NCBI GenBank assembly: GCA_051655145.1
Contig: JBOFZK010000071.1
Span: 1-39,039 of the forward strand
From: UBA710 sp051655145
Lineage (GTDB): Bacteria > Bacillota_I > Bacilli_A > Mycoplasmatales > Metamycoplasmataceae
Reading direction: 5' to 3'
Length of the DNA: 39,039 nucleotides
A program made the translations under genes and the position numbers. The stretch's first letter is position 1, and every line of letters starts with the position of its first letter. A model generated the notes under the pieces. It saw only the letters and a list, made by a program, of their open reading frames with translations. It did not search any database and had not been told where the DNA came from. Shown piece by piece: positions 1 to 8,220 of the stretch.

Positions 1-305
1 AATTAAATAATTTTAAAAATGAACAACAGGAAAATTTAAAATACTTAACAGAGATAAGTAATCATAAAAAAGATTTAACTTCGTTATTTTATTTTATGAA
101 AAATTTTATTAATAATTTAGAAATTTTTAAAAAAGAAAAAGAAAATCTTTTAAAAGATAATAGTAATAAAATTATTTTTAATAATACAAAAATAGTTATA
201 GAAAATATTAATAAAATAACTCCCCATTATAGTAATTCAATCAATGATTTTAATAATGAAATAAAAAATTTTATAGTTGATAAATGAGAAAAAGGAGGAT
301 TTTAA
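1..305 (+). CDS. Unrecognised protein, 3' part only (gene runs off the left edge)
   Basis: The reading frame is open from the first complete codon at position 3 and ends at TAA 303-305. It crosses a TGA (Trp) at 285-287, so the standard code would end it too early. About 100 residues are visible. They are rich in Lys, Asn, Glu and Ile with no Cys, no membrane segment and no motif I know; the pattern suggests long amphipathic helices. The stop lies just after a GGAGG sequence (294-298) that probably serves the next gene, so the two are likely cotranscribed and translationally coupled. I assign no function. The position next to an AbiE-like toxin suggests an accessory region, which is inference. 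Confidence 0.6.
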
Positions 306-312
306 TTATTTT

Positions 313-915
313 ATGCAAGATAAGGAATATTCAACATATAAAGAATTAGAATATGAAAATAAAATAAATTATTTTGATACTTTATCTTCTTTAATTTGTT
401 CTACGATTTATGATTTAAAATCCTTAGATGATGAATATGTTAAATTTAAAAATATTTTTAAGGATAAAAGTGAAAGAGTGATTTATATCAATCTTTGTTT
501 TAATGAATTAAAATCATTATTTTGAATGAAATTTTGTAATCAACAGAGAGATTATCTTGAAATTTTAAAACATCTTCTAAAAAATGAAAAAAAATATGGT
601 CATATAGAGGAATATATTGAATCATCTAACTTTATTTCTATATTTTGAGGAAAAGAATCATATAGCGCCTTATCGCTTACACTTCATAATTTAAATAAAT
701 TTACATTTGGTCAAGAAAAATGAGATTCGTCTTTTTCTAAATATGATTTTTTTAATGATGCATTACTAATGGAAATATCTAAAATACAAAAAGAATATGA
801 ACACATTATTTTTTTATTTAGAAAAGCTGAAGGATATGAAGCTTGTGCTACTTCTCTCTGTTTTACTAAATTTTCACAAATATTAGAATTTATGAATCTT
901 TTAATAGATAAGTAA
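313..915 (+). CDS. Unrecognised 200-aa protein
   Basis: The frame runs from ATG 313 to TAA 913-915 through several TGA Trp codons (for example 523-525). An AAAGGAGG sequence at 291-298 precedes ATG 313 by 14 nt, longer than usual. A TTG at 277 in the same frame is the alternative start but has no ribosome binding site. The product is soluble-looking and rich in Phe, Tyr, Lys and Glu. It has three Cys residues, one in the middle and two close together near the C-terminus. I see no nucleotide-binding, DNA-binding or membrane motif. It follows the gene ending at 305 with only 7 nt between stop and start, so the two are probably one operon. Function unknown. Confidence 0.65.
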
Positions 916-938
916 AATTTTATTTTTAATTCTAATTT

Positions 939-1004
939 TATTTATGTAGTATATTTATAATTATTATTATATATAATAATAATTATAAATATACTACATA
1001 AATA
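939..1004. repeat. 66-bp perfect palindrome
   Basis: Every base from 939 to 971 pairs with its partner from 1004 down to 972, with the axis between 971 and 972 and no spacer. Only two positions per arm are G or C (946 and 949, with 997 and 994). The first mismatch outward is 938/1005 (T/G). It sits between the stop at 915 and the AbiE-like start at 1027. It has no T-run after it, so it is not a standard intrinsic terminator. It may be an operator covering the -35 area of the downstream gene, a cruciform site or a recombination remnant. Confidence 0.95.
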
Positions 1005-1006
1005 GA

Positions 1007-1026
1007 TAAAATGGTAAAATTATATT
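1007..1026 (+). promoter_or_regulatory. Candidate promoter of the AbiE-like gene
   Basis: Two TAAAAT boxes lie at 1007-1012 and 1015-1020. ATG 1027 follows the second by 6 nt, and no Shine-Dalgarno sequence is present. This predicts a leaderless or nearly leaderless transcript. The -35 region would fall inside the 66-bp palindrome. Confidence 0.45.
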
Positions 1027-2244
1027 ATGAAACAAATCACTAAAATAATTACTTCTTTATCTGCTCTATATGAATTTCATTTTATTTCTTATTCTCCTAA
1101 TAAAGAATATTTAGAAATGTTATGAGGAACTAATACTAGTAATTATGATAAAAATAAATATGAAATAAAATTGCAAAAAATAAATAGCTTTACAATGGGA
1201 GTTATTGAAAAGAATAATAAATTTTATTATTGTCCTGAAAGACTATTTATTGAATTAGAAAAATTTCCTTTAGAAAATACATTAAAAAAAGAAGCAATTG
1301 AAAAACTGGAAAAAGTTGTTAATCCTTTTTTAGTAGAAAAATTATATTCTGATCTTAAAAAAATGAGAAGAGGTTTAAATAAAGAAAGAATTGAAGATTA
1401 TATTGCTCGAAAATCTTTAAATTTAAAAAAGCTTCTTCAAGAATATGCTAATGATAATAAATCAATTATTAGAGAATATATTATTGTTCTTTTATCGAAT
1501 AATGACGATTTAGTAACAGTTCTTACTAAAGGCGGCTCTGCTATTGAAATTTTATCCCTTACAAGACGTTCTACTCTTGATATTGATTCTCATGTAGGAA
1601 AAGATGAAATCGCTAATATTATTAAAATTTTAAAAGATAAAAATAATTATATTTATTTCCAAATTAAAAATGAGGATCAAATCGATTATCAAAAAAGAAT
1701 TATTAAATTAAACCTTATTCCTAAATCAAGAAGTAAAACTATTACTAATTTAATAATTGGTGATAAAGAAATCGAAATCCTGCTTTCTTTAAATACAATT
1801 TATGATAAAGATGAACTGCAAAATATAATCACTAAATATAATCTTCAAAAAAGACCACTTCGAAGAATGAAAAATTATTCAGTTCTTACTTTTTCTCAAG
1901 AAATGATTTTGGCTGAAAAATTTAAGACATTGATTTCTAATCCAGAAATCACTACAAGGACAAAAGATTTAATCGATCTTCATTTATTATGAGATAAAGA
2001 TATAGATGAAAAATCATTTATAAAATGATTTTATAAAAAAAGTTTAACTGATCGTAATTCTAAAACGAAAGAAGAAATGGGAGAATTAATTCTCGAAAAC
2101 GAGGATAAAGAGTTTTTAAAAATAAAAGAAAATTTTGAAGAAGCTGCGAAAATGTATGAACTAGAAATAGATTTTAATCAGTGTTTAGAAATCTATAAAA
2201 AACTAATTTCTTTTTTTAAAAAGTACCAAAATACTAGTAAATAG
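1027..2244 (+). CDS. AbiEii/AbiGii-family nucleotidyltransferase toxin with AbiEi-like N-terminus
   Basis: 405 aa, from ATG 1027 to TAG 2242-2244, with TGA Trp codons near both ends. The C-terminal two thirds have the AbiEii signature. KGGSA (Gly169-Gly170) is followed about 15 residues later by TLDIDS (Asp185, Asp187), the polymerase-beta-type metal-binding pair. AEKFKTL (Glu297-Lys298) and TRTKDLIDL (Asp314, Asp317) come later. Residues about 58-141 look like the C-terminal domain of the antitoxin AbiEi: CPERLF (Glu71-Arg72), then NLKKLLQEYA. No N-terminal winged helix is evident and there is no separate AbiEi gene. Known family members are type IV toxin-antitoxin abortive-infection proteins that modify tRNA or nucleotides. 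That this one protein combines both parts is my inference. Confidence 0.75.
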
Positions 2245-2587
2245 AGCCTTTTTTGTAAATCTATAAAAAAAATATCTCTAATAAAAAAAAGTATTATAAT
2301 TAATATTGGGTTAAAAGATTTTTATAATTCTTTTTAATCCAAATAAGTATATATTTAGTTTAATATCGTTCTAATATAAATTTATTTTTTCTACTAATAA
2401 TTAATTTTTATATTTTAATTTTTTTATATATTTTTATTTGTAATTTTTGTTAATTCACTTTCGGTTATATTTTAAAGTCATCTTTATTTATCTTTCTTTC
2501 TTTTAGTATAATTTTATTTCCAAAAATTTATCTCTCTTACAAAAACGATATAAACAACTTACATTTGATGTAGGTTGTTTTTTTATT
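2245..2587. other. 343-bp non-coding gap between convergent genes
   Basis: I see no ORF here. The stretch contains a TATAAT box at 2295-2300 just before a GGGTTAAAAGA hairpin (2308-2340), a second TATAAT at 2507-2512, and a terminator hairpin (2552-2584). ATATCGTT at 2363-2370 is the inverted copy of AACGATAT at 2544-2551. A small untranslated RNA of about 65 or 275 nt is possible. I recognise no conserved core of RNase P RNA, tmRNA or SRP RNA. Confidence 0.5.
2552..2586 (+). terminator. Intrinsic terminator
   Basis: The stem AAACAACTTACA (2552-2563) pairs with TGTAGGTTGTTT (2569-2580), with one G-U pair, around the loop TTTGA. A run of seven T (2578-2584) follows on the + strand. It lies between the convergent AbiE-like and HAD genes and may act in both directions. 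Confidence 0.8.
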
Positions 2588-3466
2588 TTATTTATTATCA
2601 AAAATAAATTCTTTAATACCTTTAGCAACAAATTCAGAAGCTTGTTCTTTGTAAATTAAAGTTGCAATTTCTTGAATTTGTTTTCTAGCATCAATATTTG
2701 TTATCGCTACTCAGGCATGTTTCATCATTTCATAATCATTACCAGAATCACCAAAAATAATTGTATTTTTTTCCATATTAATTTCTGGATAAACTTTCTT
2801 ATTTAAAACCTTAAGAGCAGAATGTTTTGATGTTCCTTTATTAACTACTTCAATAAAATTATTTCCTACACAAACAAATGTTAAGTTTTTCTCTATTTTG
2901 CTAAGATGATCTTCAATTAATTTTTCAATATTAATTTCATCCATAAGATATAAACATAATTTATATATATTATCTATTTCTTTATAACTTTTATAAGTAA
3001 CATAATCAAAAACTCCGTTATTCGATTCATATGATTTTAAAAGTTCAAACATTGTATTAAAGTGGGGAGAACCATCATTTATAAAAAACATTTCATCATT
3101 TCCGTTATATCCATAAAGTAAATATTTTTTTCCAAATTTTTCACTCATAAAATCTAAAATATTATCAAAATTTTTAATTTCTTCTTTTGATAAAAAGTTT
3201 TCATAAATTAAAGAATCAGAAACAGGAGAATAAATTTGGTTTCCGTTTATTCCAATAATAAAAATTTCTTCTTTTTTTACAAAATCAAAATTTGCCAATA
3301 AATTTCTAACATCTTTATAATGTCTTCCAGTTGCTATTGAAAAAACATTATTAGTTTCAGTCATTAATTTATTAATTTGATTTATAGCATTATCGCAAAT
3401 TGTTACGCTATCTTTGTGATGCATTAATAGCGTTCCGTCAAGATCAGAAATAACTCATTTTTTCAT
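2588..3466 (-). CDS. Cof-type HAD-superfamily phosphatase
   Basis: 292 aa, ATG at 3466, TAA at 2588-2590, with Trp encoded by TGA near both ends. Motif I is DLDGT (Asp8 is the nucleophile, Asp10 the acid/base). Motif II is IATGR, and motif IV is FGDSGNDYEMM, which coordinates Mg. A C2-type cap lies between them, as in Cof/YidA proteins. The family hydrolyses small phosphorylated metabolites such as sugar phosphates, FMN or pyridoxal phosphate. The substrate cannot be read from sequence. It follows clpB by 20 nt but has its own extended -10 box (TGTTATAAT) in that gap, so it need not depend on the heat-shock promoter. Confidence 0.88.
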
Positions 3467-3475
3467 ATTTTTTAA

Positions 3476-3484
3476 ATTATAACA
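3476..3484 (-). promoter_or_regulatory. Extended -10 promoter for the HAD gene
   Basis: On the minus strand, TGTTATAAT (TGn plus TATAAT) ends 9 nt before ATG 3466. No Shine-Dalgarno site is present, so a leaderless transcript is predicted. Confidence 0.55.
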
Positions 3485-3486
3485 AA

Positions 3487-5637
3487 TTAATTTAAAAGTA
3501 ATTCATTAATTTTTAATTCATTTTTGATAATGTCAATATTGTAATTATTATTGTGTTTTAATTCTTTTGTAAGAATTTTACCAGCTATTAAAGTTTCAAT
3601 TTCTTTAGAGATAATTCTTTTAATTGGTCTTGCTCCATATGAACGATTAAAACCTTTGTTATATACATATAAAATAATGTTTTTGTTGAAATTTAATTCG
3701 ATTGAATGTTCTTCAAATACTCTTTGTTTTAGTTTATCTAATTCTAATTCAATAATTTTATTAATATCATTTTCTTCAAGAGTTCTAAAAGGAATAATAT
3801 CATTTATTCGATTGATAAATTCTGGTTTAAAAATTGTTTGTAATTCCCTATTAATTTTTGAATCTGAATAATCACCATCTAAAATCATTGTTGAACCTAG
3901 ATTAGTAGTCATAATAATAATTACATTTTTAAAATTAACTTCTTTTCCTTTTGAATCAGTTAAAATACCATCATCTAAAATTTGTAATAATAAATTTAAA
4001 ACATCAGGATGTGCTTTTTCTATTTCATCAAAAAGAACTATAGAATATGGATTATTTCTTACAGCATCAGATAAAGCAGTCATTTCTCCATAACCTACAT
4101 AACCTGGAGGAGAACCAATTAATTTAGTAATTGATTCTTTGTCCATAAATTCAGACATATCGAATCTTAATAATTTCTTTTTAGAACCAAATAAATTTAA
4201 AGCAAGCTCTTTAGCTAATTCTGTTTTCCCAACTCCTGTAGGACCTAAAAATAGAAATGAACCAATCGGTTGATTAGGATCATTAATTTTTGCTTTTGAT
4301 CTAATTATGGCATCAGTAACATTTTTAATTGCTTTTTCTTGTCCGATAATTTTTTTATTAAGTTCCTTTTCTAGTATTAAAATTTTATCGATATCAGAAG
4401 ATAATAATTTAGATACAGGAATTTGTGTTCACTTGCTAACTATTTCTGAAATATCACTTGCTTGCACTTTAAATTTAAGAAATGAATTTTTATCATTTGA
4501 AACTAATTTTCTTTCAGCATCTTTAATTTTTTCTTCAAGATCTGGAATTATTTTATACATTAATTCAGAAGCTTTTGCAAAGTCAGAATCATTTTGTGAT
4601 TTATTTAATTTATATCTATAAATCTCTAAATTACTTTTTAGTTTAGCAACTTCATTAAATGATCTTTTTTCTTCATTTCATTTATCAAATATTAATTTCA
4701 TTTTTTTATTAATATCTTCTAGTTGTAAAGAAATTTCTTTAATTCTGCTTTGGATTTTAGAACTTTTTTCTTCTTTAGAAATAGCTATTTTTTCCATTTC
4801 TAAATTAGCTTTTTCTTGCATTAATTTATCATATTCTTCAGGCTTTGAATTTAAAATAGTTTTAATAGTAGCGGCCGCTTCATCAATTAAATCGATTGCT
4901 TTATCGGGCAGGAAACGATCAGAGATAAATCTTGAAGATAAATTAACCGCTTGAATAATTGCTTCATCAGAAATTTTAACTCTATGGAAGTTTTCAAATC
5001 TTTCTTTTATTCCTCTTAAAATAGTAATAGTGCTTTGAATGCTTGGTTCATCAACTCTTATTTTTTGCATTCTTCTTTCAAGAGCTGAATCAGATTCAAT
5101 AAATCTTTTATATTCTTCAAAGGTAGTTGCTCCAATTAAGTGCAATTCTCCTCTTGCAAGCATTGGTTTAAGGATATTAGCCATATCCATCGAACTTCCT
5201 TGAGAATTTTTACCTGTTCCAACGATTAAATGAATTTCGTCAATAAAAATAAGAATTTCCCCTTCTTTAGCAACTATTTCAGCGGTAAGTTTTTTAATTC
5301 TTTTTTCAAATTCACCTTGAAAAGATGCTCCTGCAAATAATAAAGGAACATCAATTTCTACTATTTGTTTATTTTTTAAATTGTCAGGAACATCTCCCAC
5401 TACTATTCTTTTAGCTAAAGCTTCTACAATAGCGGTTTTCCCAACTCCTGGATCACCTACTAAAATAGGGTTATTTTTGGTCTTTCTTGAAAGAATTCTA
5501 ATTAACCTTCTAATTTCTTCGTCACGACCAATAACTGGCTCTAATTTATTTTCCTTAGCTAGGTCTGTTAAATTACGTCCATATTTTTCTATAAAAACTA
5601 TTGAGTCTTCATTATCTTTAAAAAAGTCAAAATCCAT
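3487..5637 (-). CDS. clpB: ATP-dependent disaggregase chaperone ClpB (short form)
   Basis: 716 aa, ATG 5637, TAA 3487-3489. Domains in order: a short N-terminus without the usual Clp N-domain; AAA+ module 1 with Walker A GDPGVGKT (61-68) and Walker B LIFIDEIH; a charged coiled-coil middle domain (roughly 270-420); AAA+ module 2 with Walker A GPTGVGKT (465-472), the pore loop GSPPGYVGYGE and Walker B FDEIEKAH; then the C-terminal D2 small domain. ClpB hexamers pull polypeptides out of aggregates together with DnaK. The length fits the N-domain-less ClpB seen in mycoplasmas. The start is supported by AAGAGGTG eight nt upstream. A CIRCE element overlaps the -10 box, so HrcA heat-shock control is expected. 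Confidence 0.96.
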
Positions 5638-5653
5638 TAAACACCTCTTTTAA

Positions 5654-5659
5654 ATTATA
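5654..5659 (-). promoter_or_regulatory. -10 box of clpB
   Basis: TATAAT on the minus strand shares its first bases with the inner arm of the CIRCE element, so HrcA binding would block polymerase directly. Confidence 0.7.
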
Positions 5660-5683
5660 GCACTCTTTTATTGGGAGTGCTAA
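5657..5683 (-). promoter_or_regulatory. CIRCE operator (HrcA binding site)
   Basis: On the minus strand the sequence is TTAGCACTC, nine bases, GAGTGCTAT. This matches the CIRCE consensus (TTAGCACTC-N9-GAGTGCTAA) at 17 of 18 arm positions. It lies directly upstream of clpB and abuts the stop codon of the RNase HIII gene. Confidence 0.95.
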
Positions 5684-6472
5684 TTATTTGTTATTAGCTA
5701 ATATTTCATCTAATTTTTCAGTTGTTTTGAACTTTATTTTAGCAATATTGTATAAATTTTTTCTTCCAAATTTCTCAATAAAAACCAGAGCAGCTTTTTC
5801 TACAATTTCATTAGTTCCTAAAGGAATTTCCATTTCAAGCTCTTCATTTTGTTCTTTTACAAGAATTAAAAGTTTTTCTCTTGCAAGAATAGAAGCGGCC
5901 GCTACAGCTATTGAATGTGATTCAGCTTTTTCCACTAAAATAACTTCTGCTTTAATTGGAAAAGTTTGAATAGCGGTTGATTGCATAAACTTTTCATAAT
6001 ATTCACAAATTGTTTTAGTTGTTGAATATTTATCAATTACAATAAAATATTTATTAATATCTTTTATTTTGTTTTCGATAAAATTGATTGATTTAAGATG
6101 CGAAAACATTTTAAGTTCGTGTGCATTCATATATTTATTTAATGTGTTATAACCTCTTTGAGTTAAATGATTAACATGGTAAGTTGTTATTTCCCTAATT
6201 TTTGGAGCAAGCGCTAAAATTTTATCATCAGAAAGTTTTTTAGAATCTTGAACTCCTAACTTTTTTAATTTAGCTATGTCTTCTGGTTTTGCAAAAACAG
6301 CTGCGGCAACCAAAGGAGTTAAATAATCTCCAACACCAGATTCATCAACTCCAATTATCATATTAGAATCTAATGAATCTAAAACAAAATTTTCAATGTA
6401 TTTTAATTTCTCATCCTTATATTTTGATTCTTGTTTTTTTTCTTTACTATTCTTATTATTTACTTTCGCCAT
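5684..6472 (-). CDS. rnhC: Ribonuclease HIII
   Basis: 262 aa, ATG 6472 with GGGAGAT just upstream. RNase HIII removes RNA from RNA-DNA hybrids such as primers and R-loops. The first catalytic pair is in GVDESGVGD (Asp43, Glu44), with Asp147 in FIVIDKYS and an acidic residue in EKAESHSIAVAAASILAR (Glu184 or Glu181). QDSKKLSD and NAHELKMF are further type 2 RNase H signatures. The GDY after the DE pair and the DSKKL spacing favour HIII over HII, but the large N-terminal TBP-like domain of Bacillus RNase HIII is reduced to about 40 lysine-rich residues. rnhB is the alternative name if classed as HII. Confidence 0.85.
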   Translation of the reverse strand: MAKVNNKNSKEKKQESKYKDEKLKYIENFVLDSLDSNMIIGVDESGVGDYLTPLVAAAVFAKPEDIAKLKKLGVQDSKKLSDDKILALAPKIREITTYHVNHLTQRGYNTLNKYMNAHELKMFSHLKSINFIENKIKDINKYFIVIDKYSTTKTICEYYEKFMQSTAIQTFPIKAEVILVEKAESHSIAVAAASILAREKLLILVKEQNEELEMEIPLGTNEIVEKAALVFIEKFGRKNLYNIAKIKFKTTEKLDEILANNK

Positions 6473-6503
6473 TTTTATCTCCCTATTAAATTTTAATAAT
6501 AAC

Positions 6504-7361
6504 TTATTTTTTTAAATTGTCTAAGAAATTATTAATAAATTCTCCTACTCCGCCTTCTTTATTTGTTTTCTTAGTTATATATTTTGCTTTCTTTTTTGTA
6601 TCTTCATTTCCATTAGCAAGACATACAGAATAATTTACTACTTTAAACATTGATTCATCATTAAAGGAATCACCAATAGCCACTGTATTTTCGATTTCAA
6701 TATCATAGTATCTAATTAAAAGTGAAATAACACTTGATTTTTCCACACCTATTGAAGTTATATCAAAAGCAAGAGTTTCTCCTTCTCCTTTTGATCAAAA
6801 AGAAAAAGTAGCTAAATCTCCATATTTAATTTTTAAATAATTCTTTAATTCTCTAGCATCAATATTTTCTTTTAAATCAAGCACAATTCCTGTTGGTTTT
6901 AAAGGTAATTTATTTAAATCAATACCAATAATAAATTTAGGAGCAAGATAAAAAGAAAATATTTTTTCTAATGTTTCATCTCTTTTTTCTAATTGAACTC
7001 AACCAGGACCTTCAATTGCGATATTTTTAATTTTTGATTTTATATTTTTATCACCTAAAAGATAAAGAATTTCATTCATATCTAAATATTGAATATAATC
7101 AATAAAAAATTCATCTTTTGGATTATGAACATGAGCTCCATTAAAATTACCAACTATTGTATCAAGTCCTAATTGTTCATATATCTTTTTAGTCGAAACT
7201 CATGGTCTTCCTGTAACTATAGAAACAATGTGTCCTTCATCAATTGCTCTTCTTATTGCTTTTTCAGTATCTGGGTGAATAGTATTTTCAGTTGATGATG
7301 ATAAAACTGTTCCATCAAGATCTAAAGCAAATAAATATTTTTCTTTCTTTTCTTTTTTCAT
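6504..7361 (-). CDS. Cof-type HAD-superfamily phosphatase
   Basis: 285 aa, ATG 7361, TAA 6504-6506. Only the last 80 residues would be seen without code 4, because Trp codons (TGA) occur upstream. Motif I is LDLDGTVL (Asp14, Asp16), motif II is IVTGRPW, and motif IV is AIGDSFNDESMF. A C2 cap lies in the middle. It is a second paralogue of the Cof family in this window, similar in plan to the one at 2588-3466 but not a recent copy. The substrate is unknown. It is followed at 31 nt by rnhC, so the two are probably cotranscribed. Confidence 0.88.
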
Positions 7362-7368
7362 AAACTAA

Positions 7369-7374
7369 ATTATA
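7369..7374 (-). promoter_or_regulatory. -10 box of the HAD gene starting at 7361
   Basis: TATAAT on the minus strand ends 7 nt before ATG 7361, with TTTACA about 15 nt further upstream as a possible -35. No ribosome binding site, so leaderless. Confidence 0.55.
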
Positions 7375-7456
7375 AATTAAATTATGATTTGTAAATATTA
7401 TTAATTTAAAGAAAAATATTACAAAAAATAAAAACATAAAAAGTAAAATATTAATT

Positions 7457-8173
7457 GTGATAAAAAAAGCAACTAATAATCAAATAAAAGAATTGATTAA
7501 ACTTAAACAAAAAAAATATCGAGACCTTACAAATACTTTTTTAATAGAAGGTTTTCATTTGGTTGAAGAAGCTCTCAAAAATAATCTTCTTATTGAAGTG
7601 TATGCAATAGAAGAATATCAAGATTTTAAAAATTGTTTTTTAGTAAGTGAAGAAACTATAAAAAAATTATCAACTACAACAACTCCTCAAAAAATTATTG
7701 GTCTTTGCAAAAAACCTCTTTATTCAATTCCTGCAAAAGGAAAAATTCTTTTATTAAATAATATAAATGATCCAGGAAATCTAGGAACATTAATTAGAAC
7801 AGCGAAAGCATTCTCTTTTGACGCGGTTATAGTTGAAGGGGTTGATTTATACAATTCAAAGGTAATTCGCTCATCTCAAGGAGCTTTATTTTCTTTTAAT
7901 TGTATAAATATTAAAAGTTCATATGACTATTTAGCTTCTCATAAAAGCTTTATTTCTTATGGAGCTGTATTAGATAAAACAAGTAAAGAATATGATCAAG
8001 CGGAAATTAATAGCAATTTTATTCTTGTTTTAGGTAATGAAGCTAATGGAATAGATAAAAACATTTTTCCGCTTCTAAACCATAAAATATATATTCCAAT
8101 TGATTTTGAATCCTTAAATGTAGCCCAAGCAGGAGCTATTCTTATTAATCATTTTTCTCGGAAAATAAATTAA
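7457..8173 (+). CDS. SpoU/TrmH-family RNA 2'-O-methyltransferase
   Basis: 238 aa from GTG 7457 to TAA 8171-8173. It has the three SpoU motifs: NINDPGNLGTLIRTA (102-116, with Asn102 and the catalytic Arg114), LVLGNEANGID (190-200) and the trefoil-knot SAM loop IPIDFESLNVAQAGAIL (213-229). The N-terminus (KQKKYRDLTNTFLIEGFHLVEEAL) is the substrate-binding domain typical of rRNA-type SpoU enzymes. It methylates a ribose 2'-OH in rRNA or tRNA; the exact target is not readable. The GTG start has no Shine-Dalgarno sequence but a TAAAAT box 7 nt upstream (7444-7449), so the mRNA is probably leaderless. Confidence 0.88.
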   Translation: MIKKATNNQIKELIKLKQKKYRDLTNTFLIEGFHLVEEALKNNLLIEVYAIEEYQDFKNCFLVSEETIKKLSTTTTPQKIIGLCKKPLYSIPAKGKILLLNNINDPGNLGTLIRTAKAFSFDAVIVEGVDLYNSKVIRSSQGALFSFNCINIKSSYDYLASHKSFISYGAVLDKTSKEYDQAEINSNFILVLGNEANGIDKNIFPLLNHKIYIPIDFESLNVAQAGAILINHFSRKIN

Positions 8174-8220
8174 AAATAAAAAAATATTTTAAAAAGGAGT
8201 TTTAAATATAAAATATTTTT

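Noticed and set aside
277..312. TTG 277 as the start of the second gene
   Set aside because: It has no ribosome binding site, while AAAGGAGG lies between it and ATG 313. Kept only as an alternative.
3551..3871. Plus-strand ORF inside clpB
   Set aside because: It is antisense to a well-conserved ClpB region, has no ribosome binding site and an unnatural composition.
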